Notes: generated from the letters alone by a model not told the origin. 64,000 bases of DNA from Demequina sp. NBRC 110053 (GCF_002090095.1 NZ_BBRJ01000002.1:310001-374000); one strand, 5' to 3'; shown: positions 38,401 to 45,254, numbered from the stretch's first letter. Program-made: numbers and translations.

Positions 38401-40048
38401 CGGGGCCACGGTTGGGGTTGGCCGAGCCGGCGTCCGGCCCGTAGTCGCCCACGACGATCGCACCGGAGTAGGGATCGAGCCCGATGCGGAACGGGTTGCG
38501 GAAGCCCATGGCGTAGATCTCGGGACGGGTCTCGTCCGCGGTGTCATCGGCCTCGTCGAAGAGGTTGCCCTCCGGGATCTCGTAGCCGCCCTCGTCGAGG
38601 GGCGTGATGCGCAGCACCTTGCCGCGCAGGTCGTTGGTGTTCGCGGACGTCCGCTGCGCGTCCCAGGCGGAACGCCCGGCACGCTCGTCGATCGGCGAGT
38701 AGCCGCTCGAGTCGAACGGGTTGGTGTTGTCGCCCGTGGCGAGCACCAGGTTGCCGTCGAGGTCGAAGACCATGTCTCCACCAGCGTGGCAGCACTCGTC
38801 GCGCTGGGTCTCGACCATCATGATCAGGGTCTCGCTCGACGGGTCGAAGGTCCCGGAGACCGGGTCGTACGTGAAGCGCGAGATCCGGTTGTGCGGACCG
38901 TCGGTGCCCACGTTGGCGGGCGACCAGTAGATGAAGGCGTGGTTGTTCGTCTCGAACTCGGGGTCGAGAACCATGCCGAGCAGGCCGTCCTCGTTGCCGT
39001 TGGTGACGTTGAGGTTCAGCGCGGTCGAGGTCTGGTTGGTCTCGGGGTCGATGCGCAGCAGCTCGCCGTTGCGCTCGAGGTAGAAGACCGTACCGTCCTG
39101 CGCGACGTTGAGGGACATGGGGTTGCGCGTGTCCTCGTCGAGGGGGACGAGCTCGTACGCGTCGCTGTCCGTGGCGTTGCAGTCGGAGGGGACCACGCCG
39201 GCCGCGGTGCGGATTCCCTCGAGCACGTGGCTCAGGAACTCCGGCTCGCTGAACGACGCGCCGGTGTGTCCGCCACCCGTGTACCAGGAACGGCCGCCGT
39301 CGTAGTTGTGGCACCAGGCGATCGGGTGATCGCCCATGTCCAGGTTGCCGACGGAGTACGTGTCCTCATCGAGGCTGGCCAGCACGTGGACGTCCTCACG
39401 CGGGTTCTCACCGAATGAGTACCACTCGTCCGTGCGGTTCCACACCGCAGGGAGATGCTCCGTCGACGGGTGCGCGAAGTCCTCGACCAGGACGTCAGCG
39501 TTCGGCGTGCCCGGCGGGTGCCCATCGAAGTAGGCGCCCACCAGCCCGCCGTACCACTCCCAGTCGTACTCCGTGTCGGAGGCGGCGTGGATTCCCGCGT
39601 AGCCTCCGCCGTTCTGGATGTACTGCTCGAAGGCGGCCTCCTGGGTCGCATCGAGAACGTTGCCCGTGGTCGAGAAGAAGATGACGACGTCGTAGTTGGC
39701 GAGGTTCTCCTCCGTGAACACGGTGGCGTCCTCGGTCGCGGTCACCTCGAAGCCGTGCTGCTCGCCGAGATCCTGGATGGCGGCGATGCCCGTCGGAATG
39801 TTCGGGTGGCGATAGCCCTCGGTCTTCGTGAACAGCAGCGCGTCGAAGCCGGGGGCCTCGTCGCCGACTGCCGCGGCGATGGGCGCAGCCTGCGTCGCGG
39901 CGGGGAGAGTGCTCGCCGGGGCTGATGCGGGGGCAGAGGTTGCTGCTTGCGCAGGCGCGGCTGTGGCCATGGCCAACAGTCCGATCAATGCTGCGCTTCC
40001 GACGGCTGACAAGAGCCGCTTGCGGGTGGGATGTACGGCGTTGTACAA
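32447..40048 (-). CDS. Giant modular exoprotein: ThuA, sugar dehydrogenase, PKD, CBM6, concanavalin-like and SLH domains
   Basis: The 2533-residue protein starts at a TTG with AGGAGG 5 bases upstream; a signal peptide (RKRLLSAVGSAALIGLL, cleavage near APAQA) follows. Approximate domains: ThuA-like 65-285; glucose/sorbosone dehydrogenase beta-propeller 295-740 (DERAGRSAWDAQR, PEIYAMGFRNPFRIGLDP, YGWPYCHG); PKD 745-830; Ig-like 830-935; CBM6 938-1075; PKD 1085-1170; two concanavalin-like (DUF1349-type) domains 1173-1370 and 1383-1580; an Ig/OmpL47-like pair 1582-1750; three SLH repeats 1753-1946; a second OmpL47-like pair 1953-2120; two more concanavalin-like domains 2123-2323 and 2332-2533. 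It should sit on the cell wall through the SLH repeats, bind polysaccharide and oxidise or otherwise process a sugar. Substrate unknown. Confidence 0.9.
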   Translation of the reverse strand: MYNAVHPTRKRLLSAVGSAALIGLLAMATAAPAQAATSAPASAPASTLPAATQAAPIAAAVGDEAPGFDALLFTKTEGYRHPNIPTGIAAIQDLGEQHGFEVTATEDATVFTEENLANYDVVIFFSTTGNVLDATQEAAFEQYIQNGGGYAGIHAASDTEYDWEWYGGLVGAYFDGHPPGTPNADVLVEDFAHPSTEHLPAVWNRTDEWYSFGENPREDVHVLASLDEDTYSVGNLDMGDHPIAWCHNYDGGRSWYTGGGHTGASFSEPEFLSHVLEGIRTAAGVVPSDCNATDSDAYELVPLDEDTRNPMSLNVAQDGTVFYLERNGELLRIDPETNQTSTALNLNVTNGNEDGLLGMVLDPEFETNNHAFIYWSPANVGTDGPHNRISRFTYDPVSGTFDPSSETLIMMVETQRDECCHAGGDMVFDLDGNLVLATGDNTNPFDSSGYSPIDERAGRSAWDAQRTSANTNDLRGKVLRITPLDEGGYEIPEGNLFDEADDTADETRPEIYAMGFRNPFRIGLDPYSGAIVVGDYGPDAGSANPNRGPAGTTEWNIVDEPGNYGWPYCHGVKCYNDWNFANNTSGPQFDPAGPTNDSPNNTGMSVLPPVIYPEYYGERGAQDNPFPIVGSNGYTGAPMGGDVYKYDPDLVSDTKFPAYWDGKAFLGDWNNGEAFVITMTDERDDITTITPLLPGLIADNPDWDQVMDAQWGPDGSLYIIDWGVGYGTNNPGSGIYRVDYVEGNPSPIARASADVTNGAGDELTVNFSSEGTRHPALLDYTLEWNFGDGATSTEADPTHTYTEQGDYTAQLTVTDENGLTATANVRIVVGNAAPTVTIDFPEQGGFFTWGDEVEYQVTVTDPDGEVVCENVDVLPALGHAAHQHPSDALTGCTGVIPTIRDEGHGITEDIFWVVDVSYTDDGGEVGVPLQASNTNILNPKRLEAEFFDATGVVTEEFPGNTGAGVDVEDNGDLDQGQNVSNIEPGDWWSYEPINFKGVDGMRARLASLDSDGTISIRWNAPDGDEIGEIDFTATGDWQDYEYFDATLGELPSESGELYFVLMSGGVNVNYFEWIGDGVDGNSVPDLDLQVDTVTGTAPLTVNATATASDPEGEDVTLEWNQGTGEGFVAGTEAESFTYDTPGQYVLRVRAYDESGIFNEEYVQITVEGAAQLCFDGRSDDFTGDALDTDRWNRSVRIDQSLSVADGHLIIPATQTDIYQNSGDDTPNIVLQDLPAGAWEATTKVSIEARNEYQQAGLVVYGDDDNYAKMVIQARDASAANRVFQFARETNGTTPETNTPALGAGYPDTVWVRLTSDGTTLTASYSDDGNEFTTIGTTYPMGDIVDPKIGLLALAGADNDDAIVNAEFDWFYITPDDTASDTGPNDEFDGDSLNACRWTVENEDASAYRVTDGMLEIDPAAGDIYQDGTGVTNFVMQQMSGDWTVETKVDTSELTHQYQQGGLIARADDDNYVKLDLVATNAVGGNKATGIEILSEVDGNVTAGAQQLSAPANGIVWLRMTKTGDVFTGSMSADGETWTDFPDQMTNAGAAAANKVGPFALGTNNQTVTPTVYFDYFRKLGTEVEPIELDVTVSPETADGDNDWYVSPVTVTATTTGGGESTVYREYRIDGGDWSEYTAPVEVATDGEHTVDVRASGSGAEPVEESVSFKIDTTVPTVDIEIDFAEQPRTLVLTAEDDGSGVDAIEYRINGGNWMDYTDEVDLTDDAQTIRARAFDEAGNLSATANSYVPAYGSGAFVDVNHTNTEFYTEILWLASRGITRGWEIAPDVFEFRPENEITRDAMAAFLYRYAGEPEVDTSGGSPFVDVTPSNTEFYEEILWLAEQGITLGWDTPRGQEFRPESEITRDAMAAFLYRYAGEPEWDAPEESPFLDITEDSTEFYTEITWLADTGITRGWEVDGGFEFRPFNETTRDAMAAFLYRFHLQFGPTEEVEPLELSVTVSPAEPDGGADWYTSSVTVDATATGGGEAGAQLAISLDGGDWVAFTEAVEVSEDGEHTAEVRATNPDTATVTESVSFKIDGTAPTASIDTELSSEPRTFTVTGDDEASGVELLEYQIDGGEWTEFTADVELSNAAQTITARATDAAGNQSDVASTDIPEYVPSECDEVVSPNDEFEGDALDDCRWTIINEDDTAYRVTGGNLEIDTSSADIYEGGSGVTNFVVQDLEGDWTVETAVDVSTIDRQYQQAGLIALADDDNYVKIDYLAVNQGGQALDTNIEMRSEIGGEVQTPQPNLDATLEDGMIWFRLSKTGDVFSGAYSVDGETWVPFAEEFTNAVAAAGQVGVYALGHPNQGSESRTVAFDYFTVVGDEPVCLPDDQFDGDSLEECRWTVVNEDANAYRVADGFLEIDTAPTDIYGTNNSTVTNFVVQELEGDWTVETMVDTSELVHQYQQAGLIARADDDNYVKLDLVVTNAVGGARDVNMEFRSEIGGTVQNPQPNIDVAAATGDVWLRLTKTGNVFSGSFSVDGETWTPFTPTHTNAAAAAGPVGLYTLGTSNQTVTPTVRFDYFSIAQ
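34210..34790 (-). repeat. Three tandem SLH repeats within the exoprotein gene
   Basis: Each repeat of about 65 codons has the pattern FVDV...TEFYTEILWLA..GITRGW...FRPENEITRDAMAAFLYR. The sites ITRDAMAAFLYR recur nearly unchanged three times. SLH trimers bind pyruvylated secondary cell wall polymers or peptidoglycan. Confidence 0.85.
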
Positions 40049-40132
40049 GGTGTCCTCCTGGACTGCGCTTCGATGCGACGTTCTTACTGCTGGCAGGTCC
40101 GACTGCAGACAGCACAATCGAATCCTGAGCCC

Positions 40133-40161
40133 AACCTAGGAAACCTTTGGGCGGAAGTCAA
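40133..40161 (-). promoter_or_regulatory. Promoter of the giant exoprotein gene
   Basis: TTGACT (-35, 40156-40161) and TAGGTT (-10, 40133-40138) are exactly 17 bases apart on the minus strand, the best sigma-70-type pair in the window. The predicted leader is about 78 bases. Confidence 0.75.
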
Positions 40162-40167
40162 CACAAA

Positions 40168-40188
40168 GGTGTCACAGGTTGGTCACAA
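40168..40188. promoter_or_regulatory. Direct repeats TGTGAC upstream of the exoprotein promoter
   Basis: On the minus strand TTGTGAC and CTGTGAC occur 11 bp apart, one helical turn, immediately upstream of the -35 element. Such spacing suits an activator bound as a tandem dimer. The binder is unknown; the sites resemble single CRP half-sites but are not inverted. Confidence 0.4.
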
Positions 40189-40471
40189 GTCTCGCGATCC
40201 CCGGCCCATCGTGATCGCGGCTGGCGTGCAAGGTCGCTCGGGTGCACGAAAATTGGCGTGCCCCGGCCCTTTCTCCCCTTGAATCCAGCGTTGTTGCCGC
40301 GTAGAGCGGGCCGGGCACGCACGGGCTCGGCCCGTCATTCGCGCCTTCCGCTCCGCCCCCTCGGAGCCCAAGAACGGCGAGGCGAGACGGAGAACCGTCG
40401 TATGGCGCGCGACTTTTGCCAAAGTCCGTCATAAGTGCGCGACGGCGCTGATCAGCCTGGGACCGCGCATG

Positions 40472-41089
40472 TCAACCGCGGAAGGATCGGGCCGAGCGCT
40501 GGGTCGCCCAGGCCACGACTTGGGTGCGCCGCTGCAGGCCCATCTTTGCAAGGATGCTCGTCACATGGTTCTTCACGGTCTTCTCCGCGATGCCGAGCGA
40601 GTCCGCGATCTCCTTGTTGGATCGCCCCTCGCCCACGGCGTGGACGATCTTGCGCTCCGTGGGAGTCAGCGCGGCGATGACGTCGTCCTCGTGCACGTCG
40701 ATGTGCTGGCCGTGCTCGCGCCCGCTCGCGGCGTCTCGTACGGTCTGCGCGATCTGCGCCGAGCTCGCCGTCTTCGCCACGAAGGCATCCGCGCCCGCCG
40801 CGCGGGCCGCCTCCCTGGCGCTGTCGTCGTCGTAGCTCGTGAGCACGACGATGTGGACCAGCGGATGGTTCGTGCGAACGTGCTCGACCACGTCGAGTCC
40901 GGTCCCGTCCGGGAGGCGGAGGTCCGTGAGGAGCACATCGGGGCGGACCGCGTCGACGCGCCTGATCGCCTGGGCGACGTTCGCGGCCTCGGCGACGACC
41001 TCGATCCCGTCCGCCCGGTCGAGCACATCGCAGATCCCACGCCGCACCACCTCGTGGTCGTCGAGCACCAGCACGCGCACGTCAGGCAT
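40472..41089 (-). CDS. DevR/DosR-like NarL-family response regulator
   Basis: From the ATG at 41089 the 205-residue protein has a receiver domain (VLDDHE acidic pocket, phosphoacceptor Asp56 in LLTDLRLPDG, Lys in VAKTAS) and a C-terminal LuxR-type helix-turn-helix, LTPTERKIVHAVGEGRSNKE. The recognition helix AEKTVKNHV keeps the Lys-Thr-Val-Lys-Asn residues by which DosR contacts GGGAC half-sites, and the following LLAKMG/QRRTQ region is also DosR-like. The best DNA target in the window is the palindrome before cydA, whose operon encodes the likely kinase. TACGAT 7 bases upstream supports this start; ATG at 41098 is an alternative. Confidence 0.88.
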   Translation of the reverse strand: MPDVRVLVLDDHEVVRRGICDVLDRADGIEVVAEAANVAQAIRRVDAVRPDVLLTDLRLPDGTGLDVVEHVRTNHPLVHIVVLTSYDDDSAREAARAAGADAFVAKTASSAQIAQTVRDAASGREHGQHIDVHEDDVIAALTPTERKIVHAVGEGRSNKEIADSLGIAEKTVKNHVTSILAKMGLQRRTQVVAWATQRSARSFRG

Positions 41090-41096
41090 AGCTGGC

Positions 41097-41102
41097 ATCG
41101 TA
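41097..41102 (-). promoter_or_regulatory. -10 element TACGAT for response regulator, leaderless layout
   Basis: TACGAT on the minus strand is followed by 7 bases and the ATG at 41089. No Shine-Dalgarno sequence is present. Confidence 0.5.
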
Positions 41103-41146
41103 TCGCCCGCGCCCTTCCGTTCCGCGCGGCGCGCGGAGATCGCGCC

Positions 41147-41152
41147 TAGCCT
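41147..41152 (+). promoter_or_regulatory. -10 element TAGCCT for VOC protein, leaderless layout
   Basis: TAGCCT is followed by 6 bases and the ATG at 41159. It lies back to back with the leaderless promoter of the response regulator. Confidence 0.5.
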
Positions 41153-41158
41153 GGTCGC

Positions 41159-41524
41159 ATGGGCGTTCGCCGTGCCTTCCCCATCGTCACCACACACGAC
41201 CTGACGCGTCTGGTGGCGTTCTACCGCGCAGCCTTCGACGCCCGGCAGACGTACGCCTTCCCAGACGACGGGGGCGACGTCCTGTACGTGACGCTCGCCA
41301 TCGGGTATTCGGAGCTGGGCGTCGGCTTCGAAGAGGGCCCCGCGCGCGGCCACGCGGGAGCCTCGCTGTGGCTGTACGTCGATGATGTCGACGAGAGCTA
41401 CCGCCGCGCGCTCTCCGCAGGTGCTGAGAGCGTGCGGGGTCCCGCCGCCATGCCGTGGGGCGAGCGCGTCGCGCAGGTGCGCGATCCGGACGGTCTCGAG
41501 ATCAACCTCGGACAGGAGCCCTAG
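41159..41524 (+). CDS. VOC (glyoxalase/bleomycin resistance) family protein
   Basis: The 121-residue protein shows the paired beta-alpha-beta-beta-beta units of the vicinal oxygen chelate fold: FPIVTTHDLTRLVAFYRAAFDA at the start and the C-terminal RVAQVRDPDGLEINLGQ, where the final Glu is a usual metal ligand. The first His/Glu metal positions are less clear, so it may be an antibiotic-binding or lyase member. No substrate can be assigned. Its 3' end overlaps that of mutM, on the other strand, by 23 bp. Confidence 0.85.
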   Translation: MGVRRAFPIVTTHDLTRLVAFYRAAFDARQTYAFPDDGGDVLYVTLAIGYSELGVGFEEGPARGHAGASLWLYVDDVDESYRRALSAGAESVRGPAAMPWGERVAQVRDPDGLEINLGQEP

Positions 41525-42458
41525 TCAGGCGACTGGCTGAGGTGCGAGGAGCGTAGCGGCGTTGGCACGTCGCGCACCAATGCGTGGCGCGACCGCCGAT
41601 GCTCTCGCGCCGCAGAGGGCGCCCGCACCTCCGGCACGGCTCGCCGCCGCGCCCGTACGCCTCGAGGGAACGCGAGAAGTACCCGGACTCGCCGTTGACG
41701 TTGACGTAGAGCGCGTCGAAGCTGGTGCCGCCCTGCACGAGCGCGCGGGCCATGACGGCGCAGCTCGCGTCGAGCAGGACGCGCGCCTGGGAGGCGCTGA
41801 CCGCGTGGGCCGGCCTCTCGGGATGCACCCGCGCGATCCACAGAGCCTCGTCCGCGTAGATGTTGCCGATGCCGCTGACGAGGGTCTGATCGAGCAGCAC
41901 CTGCTTGATCCCGCGCGCGCCGCGCCTCCAGGCGCGCGACGCAGCGGCGGCGTCGAGGCGAGGGTCCAGCGCGTCGCGACCGATGTGCGCGACGGAGCTC
42001 GGCAGAGCTGCGAGTTCCGAGCCCGCTCCCCCAGCCAGCGCATCGGCAGTCTCCACCAGCGGCTCGACGTGGAGGTAGCCGAAGGTGCGCTGATCGAGGA
42101 AGTCCAACGTCAGATCAGTCCCGTCGCGGTCGAGCGAGAGCCTCGCGCGACAGTGCGGATGCGGCTCGGGAGGCGCGCCCTCGTGGACGCGGAACTGTCC
42201 CGACATCCCCAGGTGCGCTGACAGCGCCTCGGCGGGCTCCGCCTCGTCGCCGTGTACCAAGGGCAGCCATAAGAACTTGCCGCGCCTGGCTACGGCGCCG
42301 ATGCGCGCATCGGCCGTCATGGCCGCGAACTGTGCGGCGCCGCCGGGCAGCAGCCTCACGCACGAGTCGCGACGCACGTGCGCGGCGACGATGCGCGAGC
42401 CGGTGATCAAGGAGTCGAGGCCGGCGCGGACCGTCTCGACCTCGGGCAGCTCAGGCAC
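41502..42458 (-). CDS. mutM: Formamidopyrimidine-DNA glycosylase (Fpg)
   Basis: From the GTG at 42458 the processed N-terminus reads PELPEVETVRAGL, with the catalytic Pro and Glu. The helix-two-turn-helix region has LLDQTLVSGIGNIYADEALW, and the C-terminal zinc finger has four Cys (CRRCG and CATC). The 318-residue enzyme removes 8-oxoguanine and cleaves the strand. It is the last gene of the yceD-rpmF-rnc-mutM run. In most actinobacteria smc follows here; in this window the VOC and regulator genes follow instead. The last 20 residues are unusual and overlap the convergent VOC gene. Confidence 0.96.
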   Translation of the reverse strand: MPELPEVETVRAGLDSLITGSRIVAAHVRRDSCVRLLPGGAAQFAAMTADARIGAVARRGKFLWLPLVHGDEAEPAEALSAHLGMSGQFRVHEGAPPEPHPHCRARLSLDRDGTDLTLDFLDQRTFGYLHVEPLVETADALAGGAGSELAALPSSVAHIGRDALDPRLDAAAASRAWRRGARGIKQVLLDQTLVSGIGNIYADEALWIARVHPERPAHAVSASQARVLLDASCAVMARALVQGGTSFDALYVNVNGESGYFSRSLEAYGRGGEPCRRCGRPLRRESIGGRATHWCATCQRRYAPRTSASRLTRAPVRG

Positions 42459-42469
42459 GCGCGACCGCG

Positions 42470-43180
42470 TCAGTCGGCGGCGGCCGTGACGGCCGTGATG
42501 ACGGCGTAGGCGGCTTGCGCCGCCTCCTGCTCGGCGTGCTTCTTGGCGGTGCCCGTGCCGGTCCCGAGCACCCGACCGTCGATGGTCACGGTCGCGGTGA
42601 ACGTGCGCGCGTGATCCGGTCCCGTGCCATCGGCGGCGTAGGTCGGTGCGCCCAGGCCCCGTTCGGCGCACGCCTCCTGAAGAGAGGTCTTCCAGTCGAG
42701 CGCGACGCCCGAGCTCGCGGCAGTCGCCAGGGTGGGCGTCATGAGCCTCAGGATGACCTCGCGCGCGACCTCGATGCCATGCGTCAGGTAGACGGCGCCG
42801 AAGACCGCCTCGAGGGCATCGCACAGGATCGAGTCCTTGTCCGCTCCGCCCGTGGCGGTCTCCCCCTTGCCCAGCAGGACGCACGGACCGAGCTCGAGCT
42901 CGCGCGCGACGACGGCGAGCGCACGCTGTGACACGGACGCGGCCCGCATCTTCGCGAGCTCGCCCTCGGGCAGGTCGGGGTGATCGCGGTAGAGGCGATC
43001 GGTGACGACGATGCCGAGCACCGAGTCCCCCAGGAACTCGAGGCGCTCGTTCGTCGGAAGCCCGCCCGCCTCGTAGGCGAACGAGCGATGCGTCAGGGCA
43101 AGCACCAGGAGCTCGGGGTCGACGACGACCCCGAGCCGGTGCGCCAGGGCGTCGGCCGCGGCCTGCCCTGGAATGCTCAT
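42470..43180 (-). CDS. rnc: Ribonuclease III
   Basis: The 236-residue protein has the RNase III signature [12 protein letters not shown] (Glu48 and Asp52), the second acidic pair in [13 protein letters not shown], and a C-terminal double-stranded RNA-binding domain (about 165-232). It processes rRNA precursors and cleaves structured RNA. ATG at 43180; longer frames upstream read through rpmF. mutM begins 11 bp after its stop. Confidence 0.97.
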   Translation of the reverse strand: MSIPGQAAADALAHRLGVVVDPELLVLALTHRSFAYEAGGLPTNERLEFLGDSVLGIVVTDRLYRDHPDLPEGELAKMRAASVSQRALAVVARELELGPCVLLGKGETATGGADKDSILCDALEAVFGAVYLTHGIEVAREVILRLMTPTLATAASSGVALDWKTSLQEACAERGLGAPTYAADGTGPDHARTFTATVTIDGRVLGTGTGTAKKHAEQEAAQAAYAVITAVTAAAD

Positions 43181-43209
43181 CTGCTCACCTCGCGCGCGTG
43201 GCGCGGGTC

Positions 43210-43404
43210 TCAGCCCTCGTGCTCGGTGCGCACGGCCTCGGCGTACTGGCGACCGTTGTAGGCGCCGCACGACGGGCATGCGACGTGCGCGAGCTTCTCA
43301 GCCCTGCACGCCGGGCACGTGGTGAGGTTCGCAGCGGTGGTCTTCCACTGGGAGCGGCGGGCACGCGTGTTCGAACGCGACATCTTGCGCTTGGGAACTG
43401 CCAC
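43210..43404 (-). CDS. rpmF: 50S ribosomal protein L32
   Basis: The 64-residue protein starts [21 protein letters not shown], the L32 signature, and has a zinc-binding ribbon with two CxxC pairs (CPAC and CPSC), so it is the zinc-containing form. GTG start at 43404, 2 bp after the yceD stop. The yceD-rpmF pairing is widely conserved. Confidence 0.98.
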   Translation of the reverse strand: MAVPKRKMSRSNTRARRSQWKTTAANLTTCPACRAEKLAHVACPSCGAYNGRQYAEAVRTEHEG

Positions 43405-43406
43405 GG

Positions 43407-43958
43407 CTAACTCTCTTTCTGTTCTGTCAAGCTCTGGAGTGCCGACCACCTCGGGTCGATCACGTCGTGGGCGTGGTCGGGATCGTCCGCGAGCCGTGCG
43501 CCGCACTGGTCGCACAGGCCCGGGCAGTCCGGCCGGCACAGCGGGGTGAACGGCAGCTGAGTCACCACCGCGTCCCGCACCACCTCCTCGAGATCGATGG
43601 CCTCGCCATCGAACTCGAAGACGTCCTCCGGCTCCTCGTCCTCGTCACTCACCTGAGGATCGTCGAACGCGAACAGTCCCTGGACCGGAGCCACGACCTG
43701 CTGTCGCACCTCGTCCAGGCATCGCCCGCACTCGCCGACGGCCTCAGCCGTGACGGTTCCGGAGACCCAGATGCCCTCGGACACGGACTCGAGACTCACA
43801 TCGAGGCTCAGTTCCGCGCCCTCCGGCACGCCGATCACGTCGGTGCCGAGAACCGCGGGGGCCGGAAAGACCTCGCTCACCGTCTTCTGCGTGCCTGGGC
43901 GGCGCGCCAACTCCCTCGCGGGAATGCGAAACGGTGAGGGAGCGGGACGCTGCGACAT
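43407..43958 (-). CDS. yceD: YceD family protein (DUF177), 23S rRNA accumulation protein
   Basis: The 183-residue protein has the YceD core CGRCLDEV, an acidic middle ([14 protein letters not shown]), and the Cys-rich C-terminal part [13 protein letters not shown] that marks the family in actinobacteria and plants. YceD is co-transcribed with rpmF and needed for proper 23S rRNA and L32 levels in other bacteria. It is the first gene of the yceD-rpmF-rnc-mutM operon. Confidence 0.94.
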   Translation of the reverse strand: MSQRPAPSPFRIPARELARRPGTQKTVSEVFPAPAVLGTDVIGVPEGAELSLDVSLESVSEGIWVSGTVTAEAVGECGRCLDEVRQQVVAPVQGLFAFDDPQVSDEDEEPEDVFEFDGEAIDLEEVVRDAVVTQLPFTPLCRPDCPGLCDQCGARLADDPDHAHDVIDPRWSALQSLTEQKES

Positions 43959-44025
43959 TCGCGACTCCCATCCTTCCGGTCCTCCTGGACCTCAGCCCGT
44001 GCTCGATCGGCAGGACCGGCGCACT

Positions 44026-44055
44026 ACTCTACGCGATGAGGGGCCCTGCTCTCAA
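44026..44055 (-). promoter_or_regulatory. Promoter of the yceD-rpmF-rnc-mutM operon
   Basis: TTGAGA (-35, 44050-44055) and TAGAGT (-10, 44026-44031) lie 18 bases apart on the minus strand, giving a leader of about 60 bases before the yceD ATG at 43958, which has GGGAG upstream. Confidence 0.6.
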
Positions 44056-44091
44056 CCTGGCGCTCAGCCCGGGGCCGCCACCAGGCCGCCG

Positions 44092-44580
44092 CTACGCACC
44101 AGTGTCTCGCGCGAGGGCCCTCGCGACCGCATCGGCGACGCCCTCCGGCACGTAGGCGGAGATGTCTCCGCCGTGGCGTGCGACGTCGCGCACGAGCGAC
44201 GAGGCCACGTGGCTCAGGGCATTGTCGCCCGTGACGAACACCGTCTCGATGCCGGTGAGCGAGCGGTTCATGAGCGCCATCGGCCGCTCGTAGTCGTAGT
44301 CTGCGCCGCCACGCAGACCCTTCACGATCGCGCCCGCGCCGCGCTCCGAGCAGAAGTCCACCAGCAGTCCGTCGACCACCTCGACGCTCACCCCGGCGAT
44401 CCCGCTCGTCGCCGCGGCGGCCAGCTCGACGCGCTGGTCGACGCTCAGCAGCGGCGTCTTGGTCGAGTTGTGCGCGACGCCGATCACCACGGAGTCGAAC
44501 AGCGCCCGCGCGCGGCGCGCGATGTCGACGTGACCGAGCGTCACGGGATCGAAGGTGCCGGGCAGGACGGCGATGGTCAT
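44092..44580 (-). CDS. coaD: Phosphopantetheine adenylyltransferase
   Basis: The 162-residue protein has the nucleotidyltransferase motif GTFDPVTLGH at residues 8-17, KGLRGGADYDYERPMALMNR for phosphopantetheine binding and the C-terminal SSLVRDVARHGGDIS. CoaD makes dephospho-CoA from phosphopantetheine and ATP. Family length is exact. A TAGCGT element 6 bases before the ATG suggests its own leaderless transcript. Confidence 0.97.
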   Translation of the reverse strand: MTIAVLPGTFDPVTLGHVDIARRARALFDSVVIGVAHNSTKTPLLSVDQRVELAAAATSGIAGVSVEVVDGLLVDFCSERGAGAIVKGLRGGADYDYERPMALMNRSLTGIETVFVTGDNALSHVASSLVRDVARHGGDISAYVPEGVADAVARALARDTGA

Positions 44581-44586
44581 GGCTCG

Positions 44587-44592
44587 ACGCTA
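44587..44592 (-). promoter_or_regulatory. -10 element TAGCGT for coaD, leaderless layout
   Basis: TAGCGT on the minus strand ends 6 bases before the ATG at 44580, with no ribosome binding site between. Confidence 0.5.
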
Positions 44593-44699
44593 CCGGAGCC
44601 GACCGTGGCTCATCCACCATTGAGAGACGCGGGGCGCGCGAGACCGACGGCCAGGCGCGGCTGCGGCGCTCAGGCGGGGATGCCCGAGTCAGCACCGGC

Positions 44700-45248
44700 T
44701 CAGCGTCGCCCCGCCCAGTGCAGTCGGGTCTCGCCGTAGTCCTTCTCCCGGACCGGCTCGATCTCGGCCGGCCATGGCGCGTCCCCCGCACGCGACGACC
44801 ATTCGAGCACCACCGGCGCACCATGCGCGAGACGCGGCGCGAGGGCGGCGAGCACCGCCGCGAGGTCGTCGCGGGCGATGTCGTACGGCGGGTCGAGCAG
44901 CGCGACGTCCCACGAGTCCGAGGTCCGGCGCAGGTAGCTGAGCGCCTTCTCGCGCACGAGCGCCGCCTGCGCACCGAGGCCCAGGTCGCGCGCATTGCGT
45001 TGCAGCACTCGTGCGGCCGGGCTCGCCGCCTCCACGAAGGTCGCGTGGGCCGCGCCGCGGCTGAGCGCCTCGAGGCCCAGTGCTCCCGAGCCCGCGAAGA
45101 GATCGATGACGCGCGCCCCGCGCAGCGCGTCATCGTGATCCAGCCGCGAGAACAGCGCCTCGCGCACGCGGTCGGTCGTGGGCCTGGTGCCGCGTGGGGG
45201 CACGGCGATGCGGCGCCCACCCAGGGTGCCGGCGATGATGCGGGTCAC
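44700..45248 (-). CDS. rsmD: 16S rRNA (guanine966-N2)-methyltransferase
   Basis: The 182-residue protein has the SAM-binding motif VIDLFAGSGALGLEALSRGA and the amino-methylase motif DPPYDI, plus the N-terminal GTLGGRRIAVPPRGTRPTTDRVREALF block specific to RsmD. It methylates G966 of 16S rRNA. The GTG start at 45248 gives MTRIIAG; TAGAGT lies 6 bases upstream. coaD follows, as in most actinobacteria. Confidence 0.95.
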   Translation of the reverse strand: MTRIIAGTLGGRRIAVPPRGTRPTTDRVREALFSRLDHDDALRGARVIDLFAGSGALGLEALSRGAAHATFVEAASPAARVLQRNARDLGLGAQAALVREKALSYLRRTSDSWDVALLDPPYDIARDDLAAVLAALAPRLAHGAPVVLEWSSRAGDAPWPAEIEPVREKDYGETRLHWAGRR

Positions 45249-45254
45249 GGCGCC

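Larger units (their letters stand above)
40049..40471. other. Control region of the giant exoprotein gene (no gene)
   Basis: No supported coding frame lies in these 423 bp. The left part is the 5' leader and promoter of the exoprotein gene. The middle has a GC-rich imperfect stem around 40307-40340 (CGGGCC/GGCCCG), possibly marking the end of the response-regulator transcript. The rest shows nothing recognisable. Confidence 0.6.

Noticed and set aside
32408-39418. A 2336-codon open frame on the plus strand, opposite the exoprotein gene
   Set aside because: It is a mirror of the GC-rich third positions of the real gene. It has no ribosome site, no recognisable domain and a His/Val/Arg-rich composition typical of antisense frames.
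40172-40432. Minus-strand frame of 86 codons in the gap between exoprotein and response regulator
   Set aside because: No ribosome site, no domain, and it covers the upstream activator-like repeats of the exoprotein promoter.
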